Positions 23,484 to 36,246 of a DNA stretch of 64,000 nt are shown one piece after another (the first letter of the stretch is position 1; the number at the start of each line of letters is the position of its first letter). The notes below the pieces were generated by a model, which was given only the letters and a program-made list of their open reading frames with translations, searched no databases and was not told where the DNA came from. The DNA is taken from the NCBI GenBank assembly GCA_019722365.1, contig JADFUC010002334.1, forward strand, positions 62,001-126,000, given 5' to 3'. The position numbers and the translations under genes were made by a program. This stretch comes from Lithospermum erythrorhizon (taxonomy: Eukaryota; Streptophyta; Magnoliopsida; Boraginales; Boraginaceae).

Positions 23484-26400
23484 ATGGCTATTACTTGTTC
23501 ATTGTTCTCATTACATCTTCCTCCTAAATTACAAACTTCATTATTACCAAGTCCAAAAAGATGTTGCACACGTGCCCAAATTGCATCATCATTATCTTAT
23601 CCTGATAATAATAATAAAACTCTAGCTTTGGAAACTCATAATAATGCAAACAGAGCTTTAGTTGCAATTCAGAATTCTGGAATTATTGCTTGTCTTCGTG
23701 CAAAGAGGTAACCTAGAACTCCTCAGCAATCTCACATTTTATTGTATTCACTTTCATTGTTTGTGTGATTATCGTTAGAGAGTGTTTGGCTGACTTCTTT
23801 AGGAAATTTATTTTATAAAATATAAAGAGACTATTTATTTTTTATTTTATTTTTTTTTAGAGGAGAATGTTTAGTAGTCGTGTTGGTGATAGATAGCTGG
23901 TATCATTCTGAGCTTAGTTATCAAAGAGACTATTTTATTGATTGAATATGAAATACAATTGCGTGTCTTATAGATACATTAAAATCATCAGTAGTGCTTG
24001 ACAGCACTAAATCTAATATATGTAGTCAATCTTTCAGGTCGGACTGCGTGGTTAATGGCCCAAAGCCCCACTCGTCTATTAATCTATCATTATTAGCTAA
24101 GTAGCTCATAGGTTGCAAAAGAATACCTTAAACAAACACCTACAATAGTAGCAGTATTATTAACTTCTAATCTAGGTAGTGTACTTTCTGACGGAAGTAG
24201 TTGTAGGCTCCCGTTACAAAAGTATTATTAGCTTCTTAGTAATTAGGTATGCGGTTTGAAATAATAAAAATTATATTGATTCATCCACAAGAATTGTCTG
24301 GATTTGAATTTTTGATGGTTGAAATTACAAGTTTTGAACTCATATGTTTTTGAATTAAGTGATACGGAGTATTGTATTTGCAAAAAGAATACTCCCATCA
24401 CTTTTTCGTGGTTAAAGATTATCAAACTTTACAGTTTTAATTGATACCGAAACTTTTATTTGAATCAAAATTACGAAGTTAATGGTAAAGTGTGTTGAAA
24501 ATGCTTCATTTTGGTATATTTTTCTCATAAGTTTTGTTGTAGGAAGCAAGTGCCGGTGGATACACTCTAAGACAAGTTTTAATGTCATTGAAAAGATAAA
24601 AATTAGTAGTGGATGCTTGTAGAGAATGCTAGAGTAATGTAAATATTATATTGTTAATTAATATGATATAATATTGTGTCTTATTATAGACACATTAAAC
24701 CTAAACTAGAGTAACCTCCCAAGAATACCTTATAGATAACAGTTGTGCCAGACGAACTTATGAATACTCGGCTCATTCTTTATCAGCCTCCTTATTCGTA
24801 GTAATGTGATAAATTTAAAGTTCTGTGACTAATAATAATAATGGTAAAAACACATCGTCGGACCCGTGTAGGAAATAAATTAAGTAGGAAAATAAAACAT
24901 TGGTGGCGTAGGCTTCGTGAAAAAAGCCGATAGTTGTCGAGGGAGCGTCGTTAACACCGAGACCTTTTAGATCTTAAACACAAGGAAAGCGTCTAGTGCT
25001 TTTAGAACTCTTTAAAATTCATGATGAGCGAGGAACGCCTTTCTTTTCGGACCTCGTCAAAAGCGTATCGATTAGGAGCGCCGTTCTTTTCGAACCCAGT
25101 AATTATTGCATTTAACTATTGACATACATCGTAATTCAAGTGCGGCATTATCTAAAATTCTATACGACTTGAAGTAGAATAATTAATTTTCTGATATGGA
25201 AAGTCGAATAACTTAATGAGCTGACTAGAGAGTTCTAATTGGTGTGACATAAGAAAAATCGGATCGTACATTGCGGATGAATGTCGTTGGCGAAACTTTC
25301 ATCGTCGGCAGATGAATGTCAATGATAAGAAATAATAAATGCGACTTCATTATCTTTGATTACCTCGAACTCCGCTTCCCCCAGTGGAGAAACTATAAAT
25401 ACCACAATGACAGAGACCAAGAAGCTGGAAAAAATAAGCAATCACGCTAATGTTCCGTCTGCCAGCTCTTTTTCCCAGCGCGAGCAAGGTGATACCGGTA
25501 CTCAACGATCAAATAATAGCCACCATTTTTTCCCATAAGCAGCCTCAAAGCGAAGTAACGGGCGAAATACGGCGTGCCATGCGACCTCCGACAATTAAAG
25601 AGACGCGATTTGTTTTTAATCGAATAAATTAAAGTCTTTCAAAAAGCGAAATAAGAAAGAAGCGATGAAAGACAAGAATTACGTGAGCTGCAGATTAGCT
25701 GAGAAAAGTAAATAAATATTAAGAAAATATAAATTCTAATGGCAAAAAAAAAACTAAATAAACGAAAAATCTCGCCGGTGAGTATCCACGTAATAGAAAC
25801 TCATCGGCGAGGCGTGAAAAATCTCGAGGATCTTATCTTTCTCGTCTAGTAGAGATAGAGTAATGTAAATATTATATTGAATTGGTTAAATATAAAATAT
25901 AATATTGTGTCTTTTTTATATACACATTAAACTTAAACCTAGAGTAACTTCGAATGCTATAGATGTAGTCAAATACTTGAAATAGAACTTGGACCCTACT
26001 ACCATTTCTTGATTATATTGGGCATATTATGTATTAGTATTATTATGTATTATTGCATATGGGCTTTTGAATATATAGGTCCGTTAGATTAATTCTACAT
26101 GTGGTTAGCATATATTGTAAGTTTATTATCAATATTGGATGAGCTTATTAGATTGTGGGATTAAAGGCAAAATCTGGCTAGGACAAATAATTTTTCTTTT
26201 CAAGCTTTGATATTGCTAGCATAATCTGATTCGATCAAATGGTTGAACTCTTTGATCAATAAGCTTTCCATTGAATTTCGTATGCTAGCCGATTCATATT
26301 CTTTTCGTCACTTTCCCATATAACAAAGTTTCATTTTTTTTCCTCTATTTGTTGAGATATATGTGAGTTCACTGAGAATGGTCTCACAATTAATTAATAC

Positions 26401-29400
26401 AATTCCCATGGTGTACGAGGCTAAGCAACATGAATTCCGATATGCGCCAATTAATATGGATATCGTATACATGACAGCAGTGATGGGCGTTCGGTTAGGC
26501 AATTTGTCAGAATGCGATAGCGAGGAAGCTTTTAAATTGCTGGTAGCTTTGGCTTTGTTTTACGCTAATCGTTTAAGCGGAGTAGGTTTGTTACCCGATT
26601 CTGGATAATTGATACCGATTGCTTCTAGTCATTAATATTTGGTGATATTCTATCTTGACTCGTATTATTGATTTACACCGTTACCAATTGGTCTTCCGGA
26701 TGGAAGCATATCTTACCAATCTTGGTAGAAATTGATTGTCTTACGGGTTATATTATATGATGTTTTATATGTCGCACCGGTTTACAGCAATTTAATCTCC
26801 ATGACTTCAGATTGTCGATATTATGAATTGTATGATTCGATTTACTAAGGATGCACATGTATACGTGACCTACTCACAGGGCAACCAGTTGGGTCGATAG
26901 CGTGAATGAACTCTAATGCCTGCGGTATTCACACAAGGCCTTGATGTTTCGTGTGGATGGGAAGGTCTCAGTTGTGGCGTCGTGGTAGATTAGTCCGTGA
27001 ATATAGTAGTCGTTTTTAGTTTATTCAAGTGCTTCTCGTTTCGAATCAAGCGTGTGTATTGTTATTATTAATCAATTGCTTGCTTGAGATTCTTTTCTTT
27101 ATTAGTGACCATAAGGCTACTTTCGACCTTTTGAATTAATCCATTTGTGATTTATGGGGACCTATCGCTCAATGCGTCTTGTGGTGCGTTATTTTTTAGA
27201 CTATTGTGGATTATTACTTTCATCTTTGTGTAGTTATTTTGTTGATTAATGAAAGCAGTGTTGAAGTATTTTATGATGCTGCCTTGATTGATAGACAATT
27301 TGATGTTAAAGTAATATTTGTTAAGTAGTGATAATAAGAGCCAAGGTTTCACTTGTCTTTATGAGCCCCATTTCTCAATGAGGCCTGTCTTTTGACTTCT
27401 TGTGTAAGGACCCTGTGAGAATGGGAGGGTAGAAACGTAAGCTTGTCGTCGTAATGCAGATGTTGGTCGGCGTTAAGGTTCAAAGGGTCTACTATTGATT
27501 TTGGGGTGGATGTATTTTATTTCTTGACCTATCGATTGTCGTATATATACCATCTAGCGTTCTTGATTTTAAAACCTCGTATGAGGTTCTTTATGCCATC
27601 CCACTTTAATACCTGACTTACATTTTTTTGTTGTTTATGTTTTGTTCGTAGTTAAGCTGGAAACTCGATAAGTTCATTAGTCGTAGTCGATGATGTATTT
27701 TGTAGGTTACATGGGAAAAGGGGTGGAAGTTATAACAGTTTGGAGTGCAAATACGTGTTTTTGTCTCGCGTGATGTTATTTTTTATGAAGAGCCAGATTT
27801 AACCTTTATGTCCCAGTCGTCACTATTACTGTGATTCTTGTGAATGATTGTACTCTAAGTGTCTTGGGAGCCCGGAGAATTTGGAGGAGTTTTGGGGATC
27901 TGAGTAATCTTGGGGGTGATTTGGTTTGAACGGCCGAGACCGAGCTTGACAGCGTGAGGAGCAATTCTGGGGTGTCTGATGGATCTACCGAGATGGGGCG
28001 TCTGAAGCGACCCTCCTCCGTAGGGTTGTTGGTTTGGTGAGTGATAGTGGTAATGGTGTTGGAGTGCACGAGTTGGAAATGGGTAGAAAAAGCGAGGCTA
28101 AAATTCCGTCACGTCGGTGCGAGACTATGTTGTGTATTGTGCGAGTTGAGTCCGACACCAGTTCTGACTTCGCCACAATTAGTAATTTTCTTATCCTGGC
28201 CCGGCATTCGATAGAATTGTGATCATTTTTCTATTGGGCACAAGGGTACTGCTTAAATACGCCAACTCTGGTGGTGAAGCAATCCTTTAAAGAAGCGATA
28301 AACCATCTCGATTGGAGAGAGAGGCGTGTAGAAGAGATCTCGCGTTGGGGATAATAGATGCGTGGTATGGTACGATTCTTTGAGGGTAAGAAGTAGCTTG
28401 TGGTACCACAGTCAGATCAAGCTGCTTTCAGGATAAGCAGGTATAGCAGGGTTAACCCGGACTAGTTGTGTTCGGTGTCATTCTGATGGCAGCTTTTCGT
28501 TCCTGAGCCAAGCCTACAGATGGTGTAGCAATCTGAGGGCACCAGCTATGATGTTGCCCAGGTTAGGCTTGGAGTTGCGTTAGATGGATGCTGATGTTTT
28601 TTTTTTGCATGGTTTATCGAAGATGTATATAAAGAATACCTCCTGGCGTTATAAGGGTAGGCCGGGGCAGGGTATGTAAACTACATAAGAGATCTTTATA
28701 TGATGCCCAAGCAAGCGCTTCGTTGTTGGTTCTCTGAGCTAAGCGACATCATTGAAGGGATTATGGATTTACTGATATTACGTATTCTTTGTTCGACTTT
28801 TTGAAGGATCTGTGTTAGATATCGATGTATTAGTGCATGTAGATGATTTATATTTAGGAAACGTTCCATTGCGTTGAAAGCTGGATTTTAAGGATATCTT
28901 GTCTTTGCTTTCATATGAAATAAGCAGTATTTTCAAGTATTTTAGATTGAAAGTTGCTGGTGGAAGTAGAAAGAATATTTCTGAGTCAAAGGAAATATGT
29001 ACTTGATATTATTTCTGAAGCAGGATTGTTAGGTGCTAGACCGGTGCATTTTTCGATGGAGCAAAACCATCGTTTGGGTAGTTCGACTAGTACCCCGTTT
29101 GGGACTTGGAAGCTGGCCCCATCGGGTTGGTTGGTAGACCTGTATATTTGTCTTTACTCTTCCCCGATTTATCTTTTCTTTGTTCGTATACTCTACCGGT
29201 GCTTTGCGTAAGCCGGCGTCGAAGATATAGATATACAACTGCGTGTAGTAAGAAGTATTTCAAAGGATCTCCCGAGGTCGAGGTATTTTATTAAGACAAG
29301 CGCTTGACTTGAGACTACGCGGGTTGGTGTGACTCTGATTGGGCTAGTTGACCCCTTACCCGATGTTCAGTATCTGGTTGGATTGTGTTTCTTGATGATT

Positions 29401-32400
29401 CTCCTATTTCTTGGAAGACCAATAAGTAAGCTATTGTCTCGTTCTTGGTGAGCAGAATATGGAGTGCATGAGGAGACATTCTTGTGAATTAAAGTGGTTG
29501 AAGGGGTTGTTAAAGAGCTTAGGGTAGATCGTCCCTCGACCTATGGACTTGAAGTGTGATAGTCGATCTGCGCTCTTTGTTGGCACAAAATTCGGCATTT
29601 CATGAAACCTTGTAAGCCTTGTAGGGTGAGTTAATAGCTTTTTGGATCTTATTTTGGAAGGGACCATTCAGACCTCATGTTTCTACTAATGAGCGGTTGG
29701 CTGATATTTTCCACGAAGCCTCTTAGGCGAAACAATTTAATTTTTCTTATAAGTTGGGCATTCATGATGTTAAATGTATTTGAGTTAATTATTAGACATG
29801 TGTGTATTAGTATTGTGTATTGTGCATACGGGCTTTTGAATATATAGGTCCATTAGGTCATTGTCTATGATTGTATATATTGTAAGTTTATTATCAATAT
29901 TGGATAAGAGCTTATTAGATTTTACAATGCTCGACTTATCTTTTATAAAAATTAAATTTTTAGAATACACATGAAAGTAACATTAACTTTATTTTGTTCT
30001 ATTCTCCACTTCCTTTAGTGCAGAGATGGCTCTGGAAGCTGCACGTGCTGCTCTTAGTGGGGGAATCACAGTTGTAAGTTTGTTTGCTTATGGCATTGCT
30101 GTAATTTGAATCGTTTTCCTTTTATAAAGTTAAGAGACGGAGGAGGGGGGGTGGCGGACGGGGAGGCGATGAAAGAAAGTTACCACCATTATCTATTTCT
30201 GTTGTTGGATGTATGAAGTCTTACTAGTCATAGCCTAAGAGATGCTTCGCAGTTGGTCAACTTGTGGTTTGGTTCTATGATGTATGCCTATATCTTGTTA
30301 ATGCATTTCTCTTCTTGAGAAGTTTCCTACTAATTTAGTAATTTCTTCCTATCTATAACAAATGATTAAAAAAGGACCTTCCTTCTCATAGTAAGTAGCT
30401 ATATTCTAAGGAAACACTATACCATGTGTTCTTGTTCAAGAAAGCCGACAAGTTAATGGAATCTGTCAACTAAGATGCTACATTATGAAGGAGGGAGGGT
30501 GGTGCGGTAATGTCGAAATGCATATTGTGTTTTCAACTTTTACATTGAAGTCATCTGGACAAGATTCGTTTGCCCCAAATCACTTCTTCAACGTGTATCT
30601 TGTTAATGCATCTCTTGTTGCTAAATGCCCTACTTATCTCCTCCTATCTATAATAAACTAATAAAATGGTCCTACTTCCCTCTCATAGTAAGTAGCTATG
30701 GTTTAGGGAAAGACTACCATGTGATCTTATTTAGGAAAGTCAACAAATCAATGAAACCTGTCAACTTAGATACTACACATTGGAAGATGGTGGGTTTATA
30801 ACATCCAAACACATCTTCTGTTTTCAACTTTGACATTGATATTGAAGTCAATTGGACGAGAATCTTTGTCCCAAATTATATTCTCAACCTGTATCTTTTT
30901 TCCTTCCCTTAAGAATCAATCTCAAGTTAAGATTGAAGAAAAGTCCAAGTAATTTTGATGTATTTTGAGTTCATTATTAAATGTAAAGAGGTCGATTACA
31001 CAATAATGTAAAGAGGTCGATTACACATAATGTGCTGCCTTCCAATAGTTCTGATAACTTATGAGTAACTTGCAGCTAGAGATTGTGGTGTCTACTCCTG
31101 GTGTTTATGAGGTAATTCTCTGATGCTATCTACCTGCAGTGATGGAAGTACAACAGAAATGTGGATCTAAAACTTGACATACTCAAATCTGTAGGTTCTC
31201 CGGCAATTAGAGCTGGATTATCCAACAGCAATTCTCGGAGTAAGTTTTCCTTTGGGCCGTTTCCTGATGAGAATTTATTGCTAAAGTTAGCAATGCTTTT
31301 GATCCTGTGTTGCTTCATCTCTCATTTTAGCCATTATAATTGTTCGGTATCTTGGTCCATATTCGCCCCTCTACTAGAAATACAAGAACATTAATATATC
31401 ACTTGTAAGAGATCTCAGTCTCTACCTATGCTCTTGCTACTTAATTCTTGTTAGCCTGGTTTGCCTAGTTGACTAGCGATCAATTAGTTAAGAAATGGGA
31501 AAGCATCACTTGGCACATCCTTTTTTGGTAAATAAATATATATCTTTATGACTAGCACATCATTTCTAGTTTTCTACTGATGTTTGACAGGTAGGAACAA
31601 TTCTTGATTCTAGGGATGCAAAAGATGCTATAAAATGTGGTGTGAAGTTTCTTATGAGTCCTGCTATAGTGATGGTAAATGATTCTGTTTAAAAGGAAAG
31701 TGCATCAACTTCTATTTCTTTTATCTATTCTACTTCATTTCTCCCGTCTCTCTGGAATAAGTAAACTGGTTGTGATGTTTTCAAAGTTTGAACAGAAAAA
31801 TGCACATTTTTGTTGATTAGGTATGTTTGTGGTAAACAGGATATTTTTGAGGATGTTTCAGATAATCAAGCTTTGTACATTCCCGGGGTAATGACACCAA
31901 CAGAGGTACCTAGAATATATCTGTGTTTTATATCTGTCTTTTTTGCTTTTGTATGCTTCTGTACCAAAACTAGTCTATAATTTTCAGTTCTTATTTCGAA
32001 TAGCACTGAGCAGAGACCCCAAATTCTATTCTTTAGGGTTGATTTAATTTGTTTACTTTATTTTCAGTTCTTATTTTATTGGGTATTCCAACCCAATCAA
32101 AACTCTTATGTATTGTTCGTAATAAAAAGCCCCTATGGGTTTGTTTAAAAAAAAAAAAACTAGTCTATAATTTTCTACTAACTTTAGAGTTTAGACTACT
32201 GTGAAGGAGAAAAATATATACTAAAAACGACTGAAATATATTGGTATGATACAGATATTCTGAGAACTTATACTCTGTTTTATATACTTGCAGATCTTGT
32301 CTGTGTATAATGCTGGAGCCAAAATTGTTAAGGTAAAAGTGGTAACAAACCATCCTAAGTATTTAGTTTTAGAAGCATAATTTGTGTGTAAGTGATTTGA

Positions 32401-33628
32401 ATTGGCCATCTGGTTTTGTGGAGGTGATTAACTTTTTCAAGAATAACCGTGCCTTATTATTTCACTGGTTTGTGTGATTTTTTTCTCTATGATTTTATGA
32501 TACATACCAATTAGTAGAGTGATGCCTCATGTTGAGTGCTGCAGGTTCGGTAGGAGAGATGTGATTCTTCAGTAAATTCTTATCTTATTTGACTTGTTTT
32601 CCTCTTGCAACAGGTATATCCTGTTTCCGCATTAGGTGGAGTACAGTATGTAGCAGCATTAAGCAAACCCTTCTCTCACATCCCCATGGTTGCGTCTCAA
32701 GGAATAAAAACAGGTAGAGTGCACTCTACCATAACTATCAGCTTTAAGTTACACCTGAAATAGAAAGTACTTAGGATCAAAAGCTAGGGAAGAAGGTACA
32801 AAAGGAGCACCTCATCTTGTAATTCCCATCTGAATCCCAAGACTGCAAGTGAAACTATTTTTAAAAGATCAAGCAATAACTACTCAAACCTATTGGCTTA
32901 GGAAGACTAAGTCATTGTGAAGCTAGCAGTGGACACAATAAGCATATTAAATAATCTTTTCATGCTTAAGGAGGACTAGCGCTACAGGTAGACTTGCTTA
33001 TGAATCAAAGCCTATTTGAAGGTATTGTACATTATCTAGGTGAGGTTGGAACTTGGAACATGGAAAACCAATATATTTTGTGAAGGTTATATAATAGATC
33101 CTTCCGCATTCGTGTGGAAGTTCAAGCATAGATTATATATCGTATGCAGATTCTCATTAGAGCATTGTTTATACACAGTTCAGTTTCTGACACGATGTGA
33201 GTAGCATGAAACTTCCTATCATTTAGATTTTAAAGGCAATGTAATTGGGTATTCTTAACTTCATATCAGAAAAGATGAAGAGACATTTGAAGATTAAAGC
33301 TTTTCTCTGATCATATATTGATGATACTTGTTTGGGTTACTGATATTCAACAATTGGTGTTTAAATATCATTTTCCATTAAAACATACTTTGCTTAACTA
33401 ACAATTTTTTTTTTCCTCATAGATATGATAGGTGAATATATTGGTCAGGGAGCCTCTGCGGTTGTTCTATCAGATGCTATATTTGATATGGCTGCAATGC
33501 GTGATAGGGATTTCACTGCAATTCATCATCTTGCCTGCCATGCATCTTTGCTTGGTAGTGAAGCTGTAAAACGGTTAGAACCCGATCTCTCATTTTGCAG
33601 TTCCCCTCTTAAGTGTCCAGAGATGTGA
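23484..33628 (+). CDS. KHG/KDPG aldolase, probably plastid
   Basis: Cleaves 2-keto-3-deoxy-6-phosphogluconate to pyruvate and glyceraldehyde 3-phosphate, the last step of the Entner-Doudoroff route. Exons: 23484-23707, 30019-30073, 31076-31111, 31195-31239, 31591-31674, 31840-31905, 32294-32332, 32614-32713, 33423-33628. They sum to 855 nt (284 aa) with consistent phases. The acceptor for exon 2 must be tttag|tgcagag (30019), not the nearby cag, to keep frame through SAEMALEAARAALSGG. The TIM-barrel signature is continuous: LEIVVSTPGV with Glu95, GVGTILDSRDA, SPAIV, IPGVMTPTE, then Lys183 in KIVKVYPVSALGG as the Schiff-base lysine of the family, and the phosphate-binding ASQGI. The first 60-70 residues are Ser/Pro-rich with few acids, like a transit peptide. 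Intron 1 is 6.3 kb and full of transposon relics. No defect was seen. Confidence 0.92.
23708..24627 (+). other. 5' part of KDPG aldolase intron 1
   Basis: Non-coding intron sequence between exon 1 and the first transposon relic. No gene or clear repeat recognised. Confidence 0.5.
24628..25949. mobile_element. Short-LTR element (TRIM-like or copia remnant) in intron 1
   Basis: Two direct repeats of about 90-97 bp lie at 24628-24716 and 25853-25949. They share tagagtaatgtaaatattat, then ataatattgtgtctt, then acacattaaac and tagagtaac. They flank 1.1 kb that is unusually rich in CpG for this window. A plus-strand frame at 25356-25538 (containing TMTETKKLEK) could be a worn gag start. No primer site was recognised and orientation is unsure. 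It is too short for an autonomous element. Confidence 0.55.
26017..26165 (+). repeat. Copia 5' LTR (worn)
   Basis: Matches 29768-29930 over most of its length, with indels at the left end. The outer boundary is approximate because no intact TG...CA terminus or target duplication was found. Confidence 0.6.
29768..29930 (+). repeat. Copia 3' LTR (worn)
   Basis: Begins TGTTAAATG shortly after the LADIF end of RNase H, as expected for a copia 3' LTR, and repeats the core of 26017-26165. It ends about 90 bp before exon 2 of the host gene. Confidence 0.65.
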
Positions 33629-35149
33629 ACGTAATGAAGATGATATCTGCCTCTGGTTTATATAAACCCTGTCGAATTCTTTTTGAGAAAATAGTAAAGC
33701 AAGTGCATAATGATTCAACTTATGTGCTTCAAGAGTTAGTTGTACACAAATTTTCCGAGAAACTTCTTGTCTTCTTGACATAAAAAGTTGAAGAGATAGT
33801 TGGACTGCCTTCAGGGATGATCCAGTTGTGAAATGTTCTTCTCGGTGAATAAAATTTTCTCCAAAGATCATATAGGTCAGACATAAGTTAGTAACATGAA
33901 TTTTGAAGGTGATGCTAATTGAATGGTATGTATCGTGATTTCAGCCAAGTCTTTCGTAAGTTATGTAATGAGAACTTTTTTGCTGCTGTTGGGATTGGTG
34001 TACACTCCGACAACGAGACAATCATCTCTTCAATAATCTGTAATAGCATAGTGTTTATAGTGTCTGCAACACAAAATAATGAAATGGCTAACAAGTGTTT
34101 CGTGTTAAAACCGTGCCAGGAGCTTGGATGATGGAAGACAGATCTCGAGATGAAACTTGTAGAACATTAATACGTCAGATGTCACCAAATGAAGCCTCTC
34201 AACCATGTTGGTCTCTCACTGATATAACAGCTTCCGCATCGTGTACGTCGTGTGAATTCTCCTTGTTTTCTCATTTGGTGAACCGCAACAGAAGGCGATG
34301 CCGGAGATACTGTCACATCCTTTATCATTTGCAGCCTTTTTTCAAAGAGTTAAAATTGCTTGCAAGTCTATTCCTTTGCTGGAATCAAGTGGGCATTGGA
34401 AAAGGAGTTTAAGAGAGCATCTTGCACAGGATGAGGGTTTAATGTAGTTGTTAAATACTAACTTGTACAGTAGGCATGAGGTTCAAACCATGATTGCAAC
34501 TTCAAGTGACCACAAAATCTATCCTATCACTTCTGTATGTAATCATCAAAACTTCCATGTGGTGGAAATCAATTATGCTGCTGTAGCAGACTCAATGATA
34601 ATTATCAGATTTTGTATGTAAGCATCAAAAGTTGTTTAGTTCCAATACTCGGATGAATTGTAGTGGCAATAAGTTTTAATATGCTGTTGTAGCAGACTGA
34701 TAATTATGATAACAAAAGAAACTGCATCCAAATCCAAACTCAATTGTTGGGATGAATATGCAATTAAATTATTACATTGCACATTTCTAAAGTTTAGATT
34801 GCAACTCTAAGATTGAATGCCCTTTAACTTGGAGACTTGAGAATTCATGATATTGGAAACTTGAAAATCCAAATGCAGCTTAAAAGTTTAAAGAGCCAAC
34901 AACTCTTCAAGATAAACTACAGATAATTCAAATCATACAGAATGGAACACACAAATACACAATAGACAATATAGTGCTAAAAAGGGATGTCAAGGTTGAT
35001 TTACCAACAGCTAGATTTCTCATTCACTCAACATAATCAGTTCCAGGAGTTCTACACTTTCACCTTAATTTGATTCCAACTCTTGATCACGGAAGATTTC
35101 TGGATGCAAATATGGGTAGAAAAAGATGCAATGTTATGCAAGCCATCGC
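33629..35149. other. 3' flank of KDPG aldolase with possible coding relics
   Basis: The proximal part should be the aldolase 3' UTR. Further on, plus-strand frames at 33919-34131 and around 34260-34440 (EPQQKAMPEILSHPLSFAAF then FQRVKIACKSIPLLESSG, ending TAG) have protein-like composition but no family I recognise. A stop lies a few codons upstream of the second. They may be remains of a separate gene. Confidence 0.35.
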
Positions 35150-35480
35150 ATTTGAGATCTAATGAGAATGGCATTTGCTTTTGCCAAGCGCCAACTCCCT
35201 GAGTGATTTGCTCACAGTATGCATCCGCAACACGGGCATCAAGTTTGAGAAACCTATTGTTATGATCTCAAAAGATAATCACTCATCAGCTATGTTCTCT
35301 TTATAGGAAGTAAGCTCGACATATAAGAAGAAGTCCAAAAACAGCCTTCTACAAGGGCACATGGCATTACACTTGACTGTAAAATGTTCAATATGCTCAT
35401 AAACACCTTGCCATAGCAGTTCAATTCTATCCAAATTATTTAGTATATAACAGTTAAAAATTCCAAGCAAAAAACTGATG
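35150..35480 (-). pseudogene. GNOM-type ARF-GEF fragment
   Basis: Minus-strand translation gives NNLDRIELLWQGVYEHI, then YKENIADE, then in another frame LDARVADAYCEQI. These are consecutive parts of the C-terminal half of GNOM-type guanine-exchange factors. The fragment has stops and frameshifts and covers only about 100 residues. The same segment also exists, differently decayed, near 49600-49830, so two copies of this gene part are present in the window. Confidence 0.75.
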
Positions 35481-36246
35481 TATCTTCATCCTAAGGAGAA
35501 CTATTTCCATATGGGCCACCCTGCATAGGTGCTAATACTTATGGCAGTAGCAACAGAGAATCAATCAGCGAACAGAAACTTAAAATTTCTGTAAATATTC
35601 TATTCATTACTTCAAATAAACCTTGCCTCAAATTGGAGACCCTCAAATAGTGAATATCTAAAACTAGTATAGCTAAGTCTTGTGACTGGTGGCTTATACC
35701 CAATACAAATAAAACCTTATTATGCAAGAAGGATAAACCAAACAAAGGCTTATCCCACCCACTAAGAGGGGTCACCTATATGAATAGGATATTTGTCCAA
35801 CTATTCATCATGCAAGAAAGATGATAAATAAAAATGAAACATCCAACAAATGGTTATATTAGCAAAAAATATCACAAAACAACCTTCAGTTTCCTTTAAT
35901 CTGACATGTTTATATGGGAAAAGCAAGAATGTTAATAACAATCAATAATTGAGTATCACAATATCAGTACATCACTAAATAGACACCGCCACACCGGTGG
36001 TGTGGTTGCAAACTAAATTTGAGCTTAATTCTTCAGTGCATTCATGAACAGATAAAAATCAGTTTTAAATCTATTAGGAAACAGAAAACTCCAAGAAACC
36101 ACAGTAGCTAATAGTTCAAAGAAATTTAAATTGTCACAAATGAACAATAGAAAAGACAAAATTTTATTTGTTCCCCGAGTATTGGAAGATTTGGTACCAG
36201 AAAGCTGTTACATTCTTTTGGAAAAATCATAGCTTCATCAACAAAT
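35481..36246. other. 3' flank of RRP1
   Basis: AT-rich non-coding sequence between the GNOM fragment and the RRP1 stop; likely contains the RRP1 3' UTR. No other feature seen. Confidence 0.45.

Larger units (their letters stand above)
26017..29930 (+). mobile_element. Decayed Ty1/copia retrotransposon in KDPG aldolase intron 1
   Basis: Terminal repeats of about 150-165 bp (26017-26165 and 29768-29930) share gggcttttgaatatataggt and attgtaagtttattatcaat. Inside, plus-strand RT/RNase H pieces occur in order: QAPxRWF-like text near 28710-28740, VHVDDLYLGN (the YVDD box, altered) near 28836-28865, SQRKYVLDIISEAGLLGARP near 28983-29040, RPVYLS...PDLSF near 29133-29175, DLKCDSRSALFVGTKFG near 29547-29600, and STNERLADIF near 29683-29712. 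Frequent stops and frameshifts show it is dead. It lies in the same orientation as the host gene. Confidence 0.85.

Noticed and set aside
30024..30073. Acceptor gtgcag at 30023 for KDPG aldolase exon 2
   Set aside because: It breaks the frame; the acceptor at 30018 gives the conserved SAEMALEAARAAL.
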